DNA of 64,000 nt. It comes from Blasia pusilla. Taxonomy: Eukaryota; Marchantiophyta; Marchantiopsida; Blasiales. Below, in pieces: positions 36,901 to 46,699 of the stretch (the first letter of the stretch is position 1; every line of letters begins with the position of its first letter). The stretch is taken from assembly GCA_050084515.1 (NCBI GenBank), contig CM114271.1, positions 63,612,001 to 63,676,000 on the forward strand, in the 5' to 3' direction. Made by a program: the position numbers and the translations under genes. The notes beneath the pieces are model-generated. The model was not told where the DNA came from and did not search any database. It saw only the letters and a list, made by a program, of their open reading frames with translations.

Positions 36901-37490
36901 CACTAGCTCTGCACTAGGCAATGCCCAAAATGTGGACATGCCCCCACTTACCTCACTTGAGATTAACACTTGGAAAATAGCTTGCACACCAAGTCACTCC
37001 CGAATAGTGTGGTATACATCCATCCCACCAAGTTCTCTATAATAGTTGTGGTAGTGTCGTGCACTCACCAACGCACTAACAATGTGTGTGTCACCCAAAA
37101 ACTACCTCAAACATCTCCATAAGTATCAAGGTAAGTGAGTAAATTCCCCTGTATGCAACTGCTAGCCATCACTACATTGTGGGTGTGTTGGTAACATAGC
37201 ATGCAAAATAACTCTCCAGTTAAGCAGACTCTGTAGGAATATAATTGGGATGGGTAACCTCGAAGTTATGTTGAACCCGATCAGCATGAGCTTGCCAGTC
37301 CTCCTGCCCGCCAACCAACCAGCCAGCCAGCAAGCTCGCTTGCTGGCGCCTCGGGGCCTTCGACGCTTCTCCAGCCCACTAGCACCATGAACACCTCTCC
37401 CGCCTCAAAGCCCTAAACATGGAGAATATCTGTGATTCACCCGCCTCACCTTCCGCCCCACTTTGCTGATCCAAACTCACATGTGAATGG

Positions 37491-38839
37491 GAACTTTAGT
37501 TCTGATTTGCGTCGTGCCACAAACTTGGATTCGTAGGAGACCAAGGTGGGAATTGGAACTTGGGTTCCGATTGCTGCGCCGCTTTGCCAACTTGCCTGAA
37601 ACTTGGGCATCTAAAAATCCTTCACCTGAAAGAGTGCCAAATTGGAACTTCACTTCCAAATGCTCTTGGCTCATCCTTCCTTCCTGACTTCACAAAAGAA
37701 TGACAAAATTGGACCTTAAGTTCCAATTGGTCACTCCTCCCTCTCTGCTTCAAAACTGTGCCGCACTATACCTGATAGAAGAAGCCACGCCCACTTGAAC
37801 AAGCCTTAGAATAGGAACTCCAATTCTGATTCTTCCTCCTTCCTCTCGCCGCGCTTGAAGAAAAGCGCGCCCCACTTGAGAATCCGCTGAATGGGAACTT
37901 GAGCTTTGATTCTTCTCTTCTTCCTCTGAACGCCGTACTGCAATTGAGAGTATCACCAACCTCACTTCTTGGGCCGTGCCAAGTGGATCAGACCTTCAAT
38001 TCCAATTGCCCTCACTATCCTCTCCACTTCCCTATAGAAAGAACCCAACACAACTAAGGAGTGGAATGCGAACTAGAGTTCCGATTGCTTCCTTCCTATC
38101 CCCTCCATCTTCCTTTAGAGAAGACCCACAAGTGAAGAGCGAAATTGGAACTGAAGTTCTAATTGCCTCCTCATTTCACTTCCCTACGCCGCCGCACTAT
38201 GCCACGTCGTAGTAGTCAACTACAGTTGAGACGCTCCATTGTTCTCCAACTCAGATAAAATTGGAACTTGAGTTCCAAATCGTCCTTGCTTCCTTGTTAC
38301 TCCCACCACGCCAATCTTTGCTAGGCTGCTGAGATGACCACCATGTAGTTGAACCGCCCCTTGGCTCAACTATGCTCGAAGTGGAACTAGAGTTCCAAAT
38401 CCCTTTTGCAGCTCTTTGTCATCCTTGCCGCGCCGTGCCGTGCCGCACCCTTCAAGTGACTCAGCCCTTGCTGTTGAATCAGAACTTCAATTCTAATTCT
38501 CACTTTGCTCTTTTGCTCTGAACTGTCTCTTAGGAGGGCTCTCTTGAATCAGAACTTAAGTTCTCATGCCTCCCTCAACTCCACTAACTTTGTGGATATC
38601 AGTCCTAGCTACACTCTGGTAACAACTCCAAACTAGTGGCGCTAGCTCCTCCACACTAGCGACATCCCAAACCTTTCCAACCTCTAATTTAGGGAAATGG
38701 TACCATGTAATCTCTTCCTGGCCTCAACCACGTTCACCAACAAGGAATATCGGAACTTGAGTTCCAATAGAACGAGAAGCTCCTCTTCTCACGTTTCTCA
38801 CTTTTCCTCAAAAGGGCTATCAGAACTTTAAGTTCTAAT
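37491..38839. repeat. Array of 15 short palindromic motifs (GAACTTNAGTTC type)
   Basis: An imperfect palindrome close to TTGGAACTTNAGTTCCAATT recurs at about 37,491, 37,555, 37,644, 37,711, 37,814, 37,893, 37,991, 38,070, 38,147, 38,262, 38,382, 38,481, 38,551, 38,752 and 38,822. Spacing is 64-120 bases except for one gap of 201. The DNA between motifs is C/T-rich and not clearly repeated. The array lies on the 5' side of gypsy copy 1. Confidence 0.85.
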
Positions 38840-40269
38840 GCCTCGCACAATAGCTCTAGTGCTGCTCTCCCACCCTTTCCATACCGATGATCCACTCATC
38901 TCAAGAAATCTACGCAATTGTGGAGAATCTTTTGAGAATCTTCCTCAAATGAGCTCCAATTTGGGGCCCATTTTCATTGTCATACTCAATTTTTTGCGAC
39001 ATTTCCAATGGCGAATTTAGATCTCATAAAATCTTGCATAATCGAACACCATTGTGCCTTACTTTTGCTTCTTGCTTGATTTTCCTCATGCCCAACATTC
39101 ATCCGATTTGGTCCAAAATCAAGCACACCTCACTCAAAATCAGCAACGAAGTGCCCACACTCAATCACGTTACAATTAACATTCATTTCCTCACGAGAAT
39201 TGTCTCAAGAACTCTCTCCCAACAATCTTATTCTTAATTGCTCCACTCTTGAGCAACTCCACCCGGATTGAGAAGTGAATCAGATACGCACTATTCTAAC
39301 AGCAAGAGAAAATATACACAAGAACTTCCAAAATACGTGTGATCTTCCTTATTGATCGATCTTAGCCCATTCTTCAAGAGAGAATCCACACTCAATATAT
39401 GCAAGCTGCATCGTATCACGGATCCCAAAACGGGTCTGCAATCCTAAGGAGATAAGCTCCAAATGAGCTTCATCCGAGGTATATCCCCCTGGGCATCCCC
39501 ATGGGTGACCTATACACATAGGTCATCTCCTTCCTAGTCACTACCAACCTGTAATACACACATACTAGCTCCCTAACAACTTCACATGTGGTCCCCTCAT
39601 GAGACCAACTACCAACTAATCCATGACCCTATAGGTCCAAGTGGAGCCATACATGGCTGGGAAGGTCAACCTCTCCAAGGTTGCCACTCCTCATAAAGGG
39701 AAGGGTGATCATGACCTACACTTGTAAGTCACCTCCTAAGAGCACCTCACATATGACCTCTCAAAATAGGGAAGTATAAGATAGATATAAATAGAAAGTA
39801 TTGAGGCTTCTAAGGCCTCAATACTATCTTGCCCTATGCCTCATCTACCATGACACCCATGTCCGTACTGTGAAACGGGCCAAAAGCGCTCGCACTCCTA
39901 ACCCGAACATTCACCAAGCACAAGTGTCTTCCACTATGCCTGCGTCAAGAGTTCTACACAAATTTTAAAGAACCCTATGTGCTCTTCCCAATAGAAAAAT
40001 GCCAATGCCTCTCCCATGACTCTCTCTTTGTGGCGCAAGGAGAGGACGCAGGAGTCCAAGTTCCTAAGACAAGGCACGCAAGGGCAGGCACTGGCTCCCA
40101 GTCCGGAAATGAGCGAAACCAACATGATAGAAGGAGCGGTCAAAACACATCAAGCCCAAAAGTTGAGCGCTTGAGAGCAAGAGCGCAAGGCCCAAAAACC
40201 AGAGCACAAGAGCGAGAGTGCGAGAGAACACTTGAGCGCAGGGGCGCTTGTGCTCGCAAAAGACGACAA
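38840..40269. other. LTR-like or leader DNA of gypsy copy 1 and flank
   Basis: No coding region supported. 39,270-39,860 has the look of an LTR (polypyrimidine blocks, GGTATATCCCCCTGGG) and weakly matches the LTR-like repeats of copy 2. Exact ends are not visible. Confidence 0.35.
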
Positions 40270-40545
40270 GGAAGGCATGGGGGGAGGAGTGTCGATCCCT
40301 TGAGCGATAGCAAACGGTGAGGAAGCTGGGGAACAGGAGCGAAGGGCGCTTGCGCTCACTCGATTACAAAGGGCAAGAGAGCAGGGAGGAGCGCGAGCAT
40401 AGGGCCGCTCACTCAACAATATGCGGTGAGAAGGCGGGGAGGAGCGCGGCGCACACGCGCGCTTTAGAGCAAGCGGCAAGGAGGGCGGGGAGGAGCGCGA
40501 GTGCCCCTACACTTGCACTCGCTCTATAGCAAGAGGAGAGGTAGG
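40270..40545. repeat. Degenerate GC-rich minisatellite, about 52-bp period
   Basis: The core GGGAGGAGCGCGAG recurs at about 40,384, 40,436 and 40,487, with a weaker unit near 40,330. Each is followed by a stretch like TTGCGCTCGCTCnATAGC. It produces long but meaningless open frames on both strands. Confidence 0.65.
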
Positions 40546-41809
40546 AGTGAGAGTGGAGAAGCGCTTCCACAAGCGAGAGTATGGCCAGGGCGAAGTCTGC
40601 CCCGACCACCTCATTCGCCGCTCCAAGAACAAAGATGCACTTCGATAAAAACGAGTGATGGAAAACCCATCGGAAGTACAAAAGAGGGGGACTCAAAGAG
40701 TCAAAACCTGAAGGCCACAACACGACCAGAAAAGGAAGAAGGGGGCATTCCCCCTAACATTTAAACTCACCAACAAAGCAGAGACAATATCAAAGCAACA
40801 ACAAGAGAGCTATGACTACTACTAAGTGGGCCTCTAGCGCCGGCGTCTCCCGGACTGAGCCCGCGCAAAATCCCATTAGCCTGGGCACGCTGCAACGCTA
40901 TGGAGACCCGCTGCCTACAATACAGAATCGCAGTAGCTAAGGACAACCCATTTCTCGAGTGGAGATGATGGGCGTAGTCCAAGTGGTGACAATGGGGAGA
41001 GGGCCGTTGTGATCGGTCTGAAATCAAACGGCCCGATCTGGGCGGCGGGGATCTTACGATTGATAGCGTGCCGCACTAGCCCAGATCTGATGGTCCATGC
41101 TGAAGACCCTAGATCTAACGACTAAAGGTGATTCTGTATCCTTGTCCATCCGATCTGGGTGACATTCATCCAACACCTCATATTTTGAAGATCGGACGGT
41201 ACGGATTGACACCATCTCACGGCTGAGATTTTTAAGATATGACGTTTGAGATTTAGTAGATCGGACGGTGCACATTCAAAAGATGCGAGATTGCAAATTT
41301 ATAAGATGGGATGTCGCAAATTCAGTAGATTGGACGGAGGAGATTGAGAGGATCTGACAATTTTGTATATATTTTTCATAAATTTTTTTCCTTTTTGCCT
41401 CCTTTTCCCTTTTTTCCCTAATTTTTTAATTTTCTTTATTTTCACTCATTTTCTCTTCTCTTCTCCCCATCTTTATCTTTTTTCCAATTATTTTCTTTTT
41501 TATTTCCCCCTTTTTACCTAATGAAAACCCAACTTCTAAATTTATTTTTCCAATTTTTTCCCTTTTCTTACTCTTACCCTCTTCTCTCCTTTGAAAATTT
41601 TTATTCAACCACACAAAAAATTCTATCCAATTTCTTTTTCCATTTTTTTCTCTTTTTTCATCTTCACATCCCTTTTCCCTAATTTTCCCATTTTTTTCCT
41701 ACTTTTTTTTTACTCATTTTTTCATTGTTATTCTTTTTTCCCTTTTCTTCTCCCCATCTTTTATTTTTTTCCAGTTTATTTATTTTCCCCCTTTTTTATC
41801 GTCAAGGAG
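40546..41809. other. Repeat-derived DNA ending in a long pyrimidine tract
   Basis: 41,050-41,370 contains several degenerate copies of an AGATYGGACGGT unit. 41,370-41,800 is almost pure T/C on the + strand and consists of two similar halves (compare 41,400-41,520 with 41,660-41,795). The tract ends just before the Helitron coding region begins. Confidence 0.55.
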
Positions 41810-43995
41810 TAAGTTGTTGGCATTGGACACTTTCGTATTCAAGGTGGAATTTATCATGGCATCCGCCCATTACATCCTGATGATGGGAGTAATCCTCAAT
41901 CCCCTCAATTATACATCTATAATACCAAAAATGAATTGGAAAATCAAGGAAAAGTTTTGTTTGATGATCTTTGTCCAGAGATCTTAAGAGGGTTGCAAGA
42001 TATGTTACATGAATATAATCCCTATGTGAAGATATTTTGACACATGAAAAATGAGACAAGTGGACCTAAACTTTGTATCATTCTAAAGGCACATAATCGA
42101 GGAATGAATTCCAAACGTTACTGCTTACCAGTTGCATTTGAGCTTATTGCAATCTTACCTGGTGATGGTAGTGAACCTGTTGACCATCGTGATATTATTT
42201 TCCAATTACATGGTAGAGGATTTTGTCGTCTTTCAGATCTAAATGAAGCACAAATTCCTTTGTATTTTTGTTCTATTATTTGTCTATGGTGAAGCAGATT
42301 GGCATCTAGGAATACCTCTTCGGAGATTTGAAGAAATCACAACTGCCAATATTCCTACTACAATGGATGGAGATATGGAAGGATTGGATGATTGCATAGA
42401 GGAAGAAAGAATTGATGAGAAGATTCCTCCTATATGAAGGAGAAAAACTGTTACTATGCTACAATTTGCATCTTTTCGACTTTAAACTCGTGTTCGTGCC
42501 AAAGACGATAATCGTTTTCTTCGATTTGGTTGTCTTACTCAAGAGTATATGGTTGATATTTATGCTAAAATAGAGATACAAAGACTTGATTGGGTTTGAT
42601 TAAATCAAAAGGAGTTGCGAGCTGAATTATATCTGCGAGAAAACAGAAAGTGACAAAATAAGTGGAATCTTTTATAAAACTTGGAGATACAAAGTGGCCT
42701 AGTCTCTGTGTGCGCTCACAGAAGAGCTTTGATGGAACCTGAACATGGAGATAACTCAAAATACGAGAATATACTACCGCTGCGGCTCCGAACTATTTCA
42801 CTATTCGGAAAACTAGGGTTTTGTAACTATTTTTCTTCGTTTCTATGGATAGAAAATTTTTGCCCTAGGGTTATCTTATCCTATATTGCATTAGGATGCC
42901 CCATACCCTGATGCAATATAAGGTTAGATAATCCTAATAACGCTACTTCATAAACCACCTACGTCATATTACTATGATTCCTTCGATGTCAAAGTCTGAA
43001 CCATCAATCTAGGTTTCTCCTCATACAAGGGGGTTGATCACATTAATGGTATTTAGAGAAGAGAATCCAAAAATATCAAGGTCTAAAGGATGTCCTATAT
43101 CAAGGTGACAGAGATGGTGGAAGGTTTGGAAAGCACATTGTATTGCCTTCTTCTTTTATTGGGGATCCATGCCATATGAATAAACTTTATCAAGATGCAA
43201 TGGCCATTATGAGGCATCATGGTCAACCAAATTACTTTCTAACAATCACATAAAATCTTAAATGGGAGGAGATCACATCAGCACTATTACTTGGTCAACA
43301 ACCTACGGATAGACCACATTTGATTGTGCGAGTTTTTGAGAAGAAAAGAAGAGAAGAAGTTATTAAGGCTTCTTCTCAAGAAGCACATATTGGAAAGGGT
43401 TGAAGGTTGCATTTGTGTGGTTGAATTCCAAAAATGAGGTTTACCACATGTAGATATCCTGATTATTCTAGATCAGAAGGATAAGCCACGCTCAAGATTT
43501 GATTGTGATGATATAATTTTTGCTGAGATCCCTAATCCAAACACTAATCCCAGACTTCATTCTACCCTACCTAATTGCATGGTTCATGGCCCATACGGAG
43601 AACTCAATCCAAATGCTCCATGCATGGATGAGGAAACCAAGAAGTGTACCAAAGGTTATCTTAAGCCTTTTGCAAGTATAACTACGGAGAGTGAGGATGA
43701 ATCTCCAATTTATCGAAGGTATGCAATCTATGACTAAACTTTGTATGTTTTGGATTTGTAAAAAATGATTCCAAAACTTAGAATTTATTAACTTTTTCTT
43801 GCTTCTTATGACACAAGTTGGATAATGGAATAAAGTTAATAAAGCGCGATCACAGTTTGGAAAATCATTGGGTTGTGTCTTACAATCTTTTTTTATGTAC
43901 TCTCTTTGATTGTCATATCAATTTGGAGATCAAAAATATCATTTCAACTATGAAATACTAATATAAATATGTATATAAAGAATCCGATGTGTCGT
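41810..43995 (+). pseudogene. Helitron Rep/helicase protein, N-terminal part (HUH endonuclease)
   Basis: The frame follows plant Helitron transposases: GGIYHGIRPLHPDDG, LYIYNTKNELENQG, LCPEILRGLQDMLHEYNPY, then the Helitron_like_N block, HHGQPNYFLTIT, and a Rep motif GLPHVDILIILDQKDKPRS at 43,438-43,500. The catalytic HUH pair should read H-x-H; here the second His is Asp (43,453-43,455). It continues to NWVVSYN- and YKYVYKE-like text at about 43,860-43,985. Many stops and frameshifts occur, and a foreign stretch of about 380 bases sits near 42,700-43,080. The second half of the protein resumes at 51,690, beyond gypsy copy 2. Confidence 0.85.
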
Positions 43996-44044
43996 GCGCA
44001 TACACATCGCTACACAACATACATCGGTGTCATTGATCATACTC

Positions 44045-44544
44045 TAACACGCACGATCCCATGCTGACTCATGACATCCAAACAACGAGACGAGAATTAC
44101 CAAAATATCTCGAATAAATCAATGAAATCTCTCTCAACATCCCACACCAAGCTCTCCATTGTGTGCACTCTCTCGGGTCAAACCGAACCCTCTCTCCTAA
44201 TGAGAGACTTGGGTTACAAACACAAGGCAAGGAGGACCATAGCTCCGCCGTCTCATGCCAAGAGGTTCAACAAAGAGAGAATGAGCTCTCAAGCTCTCTC
44301 TTTTGGAGGTATACCCCCTTCCCTCTCTCAACCTTTCTCCTTAGTAACCTATGCTTGCAGGTCACCTCCTTCACTTGTTGACCTGCTGTAGTGGGTCAAG
44401 GGTCACTTTCCAAAGTAGAAAGTCAACTATATAAAAATGCAAACTTACTCAAAAGAAGTGACAACTATCGTACACATAAACACACACGATCCCATGTTGA
44501 CTCATGACATCCAAACAACGAGATGAGAAGTACCAAAATATCTC
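44045..44544. repeat. 67-bp direct repeats flanking the left LTR-like block
   Basis: 44,045-44,111 and 44,478-44,544 share a sequence centred on CTCATGACATCCAAACAACG with few mismatches, 433 bases apart. They bracket the LTR-like block at 44,115-44,446. The right-hand block at 50,979 lacks them. Confidence 0.75.
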
Positions 44545-44596
44545 CAATCGTCCCCTAGCTTGGTCCCTCTAACTCCAGATAGCCATCTATCCCTAC

Positions 44597-45019
44597 CTAC
44601 CATGATTTACGTCTCTCGGACGCTAAGAGCCAAAAGGCTGAGTGCTCATGTGGCCCCATCGTTAGTCGCCTTCTTGTCATCCATGTTAAAAACACAAGTT
44701 GGAATCTAGAACTACCTACTTTATGTACATCAGGGACATATCTATCGCCCCCGAGGAGCCTAGTGAGAGGTGGCGTTAGAGATGCCATATGTCATCCTCT
44801 CGAACACCCATCACAGACTAGCATATTGGCTACACCACGGGTGGAATCACACAACATACATGGTAAGCTTTGCACAAACCATGCTAAGCTCGAATCAATC
44901 AGATTGTCAATGTTAGGAAGGTTACTTGACACATAGTTATGTACATGATCCTTCCAAACCATACCATCGCGTCCCTCCAATAAGAGAACACCAGATGGCA
45001 AAACCTCACGCACTCTCAA
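44597..45019 (-). pseudogene. Integrase C-terminus with PHD-finger-like module
   Basis: After an SH3-like segment (VREVLPSGVLLLEGRDG) the frame shows CMLC (about 44,860), MLVCDGC, a stop exactly where PHD fingers have Trp (at about 44,793), then HMASLTPPL and GDRYVPD. PHD fingers have the order C-x2-C, C-x2-C, x4-H-x2-C, C-x2-C, and usually W before H and a WxCxxC end. Here the first five ligands are present and the later Cys codons have mutated. PHD fingers bind histone H3 tails. A chromodomain occupies this place in chromoviruses such as the element at 62.4 kb. The module was probably functional in the ancestor and is dead here. Confidence 0.7.
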
Positions 45020-46000
45020 GATAGTGCGTCATGCAATCACATCCAACGTCGTGGATACTATCTACTCCAAGTAGACATAGTCTCCTTGATGAAACCTCTA
45101 GATAGTAGGTTGATAACCACCTCCCCAAATAGTTGCATACCTCAACGTATCTCGATATTATGCAATCATCAAGTTCTCAAACGCCATGGGCATCACTCTC
45201 CGAAATAACTCAGTCCTCTGAGAACATGCTTGCATCCATACATGAGAGTCATCAACGTTCAACACCTCACCAAGATCTCGACGAATGGCTGCAAGTCCCA
45301 GTCTCCTAGGTGATCTTTCTCCAAGCCATTACTTGCGCAATACTCTCTTCACCGTCTGCACAAACCTCTCCGCTAGTCCATCTGCCTCAAAATGATCTCG
45401 CAAAGTGGTATGGTGCTCAATCTGCGCCTAATCACACAAGGCCTGAAACTCTTCGAGAAACTTAGTACCATGGTCTGTCAACACCTCAGTTGTTGCGCCG
45501 TAATGACTCAACACTCGATTTAGGAAGGCATACTCTGCTCCCTCACTTTCTTTATCAAGCAATGCAACCAATTCTATCCAATTCGAGAAGTGCTCGACCA
45601 CCACCAACACATAACGACTATGGCGCTCCATCAAAGGTAAAGGTCCTGAAAAATCCAAACTCCATCTTTAACCTAAATCCATGATCAAAAGTGGATGCAA
45701 TTATGGAGTCAGAGCATTGAACGATATCTGGATCCGATCACACACCATGCACTTGCAACAAACTGCTGAACGTCAGTCTCAATGCCTTGCCACCAATAAT
45801 GTATCTAGAACAAGTTATATATCCGTTTCACTCCAAAATGACCCAACTCCTTGTGGGCATGACGCACCAAACGTGCTCTCTGTGAAGGATGAGGCACGAC
45901 ACATACTCTACCATCCTCCCACAATGGTAACACATGTGTCCCCTCTTACCAGAACTGTCTGGCTCGGTGTAGGATCCAATCCTGCTCTGTAGCACCCATT
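45020..46000 (-). pseudogene. Gypsy integrase
   Basis: An HHCC-like zinc segment (HAHKELGHFG, with a CMVCDR-like pair reached by frameshift) lies at about 45,990-45,740. The catalytic core follows: MDFSGPLPLMERHSRYVLVV (first Asp), then EVLTDHGTKFLEEF (second Asp) and, after 45,428, DGLAERFVQTVKRVLRK carrying the Glu. Stops and frameshifts separate the parts. Confidence 0.8.
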
Positions 46001-46198
46001 GTGCCCATAACGTTTCTTGTACACAGGAACTCCAAGACCACTCCATCGTGGTGAATGTCTTGGTCACCTGTGGTCTCCTCACCGGCCTGTGGATCCAAGG
46101 ACTCTCCATTAGACCTTGTCGTCGAAGTCTCAACAATCTGGCTCTCCATAGCCAACAAGCCCAAAATAGGCAAATGCGTGCCATCTTGGCACCAACTC

Positions 46199-46625
46199 CT
46201 AATCACTCTCTCCATGCCAACGAGCTCCACTCGCATCTCGTTGACTCGGACATGGGTTACGTCTCAAACCACATGTATCTTGGTTGAGCTTCCCAGGTCT
46301 ATGCACCACCTGGAAATCATACTCGTGTACCAACAAAGCCCACCTCGCACGCTTCCTTGTAAGCTTTTTAGACTCCATCAACCACTTAAGTGGCTGATGA
46401 TCAGTAATGATGGTAAGAGAATTTCCAAATAGATAGCACGTGAAATGTGCGACAACCCACACGACATCCAAACACTCACCCTCATACAAGCTATACTTTG
46501 CCTCTAAAATGTTGTTCGAGCAACTAGCGTAAGCCACCATAAACTCTCTACCCTCATCATCATGCTGGATGACCACGTCTCCAAGCCCCAACATGCTCCA
46601 ATCGGTATGCAACTGGAAATGACGC
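46199..46625 (-). pseudogene. Gypsy RNase H
   Basis: The frame reads HTDWSMLGLGDVVIQHDDEG, then YASCSNNILEAKYSLYEGEC, ITDHQPLKWLM and FQVVHRPGKLNQD. This is the standard Ty3/gypsy RNase H with its D, E and D positions, close behind RT. Confidence 0.85.
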
Positions 46626-46699
46626 CCCCCTGATCAATCTCCTCAATATGGGTGCCGATGTCAATCGGTCCTTGAGCAGCTAAAATGCTCTCTCTTGCT

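Larger units (their letters stand above)
33098..39860 (-). mobile_element. Ty3/gypsy element copy 1, 3'-truncated, carrying a DNA methyltransferase
   Basis: The order along the minus strand is leader or LTR-like DNA (about 39.9-37.0 kb), gag remnant, retropepsin, C5-MTase, then the first third of RT, which is cut at the Helitron-like terminus at 33,097. The right boundary is inferred. The stretch at 39,470-39,560 resembles part of the LTR-like repeats of copy 2 (GGTATAYCCCC followed by AGGTCAYCTCCTT). All coding parts contain stops, so the copy is dead. Confidence 0.7.

Noticed and set aside
37491-38839. CRISPR-like or simple satellite array
   Set aside because: The motif is short, degenerate and irregularly spaced, and the spacers are not uniform in length; reported instead as a palindromic motif cluster.
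40150-40770. Arg- and Ala-rich open frames on both strands
   Set aside because: They are products of the GC-rich minisatellite.
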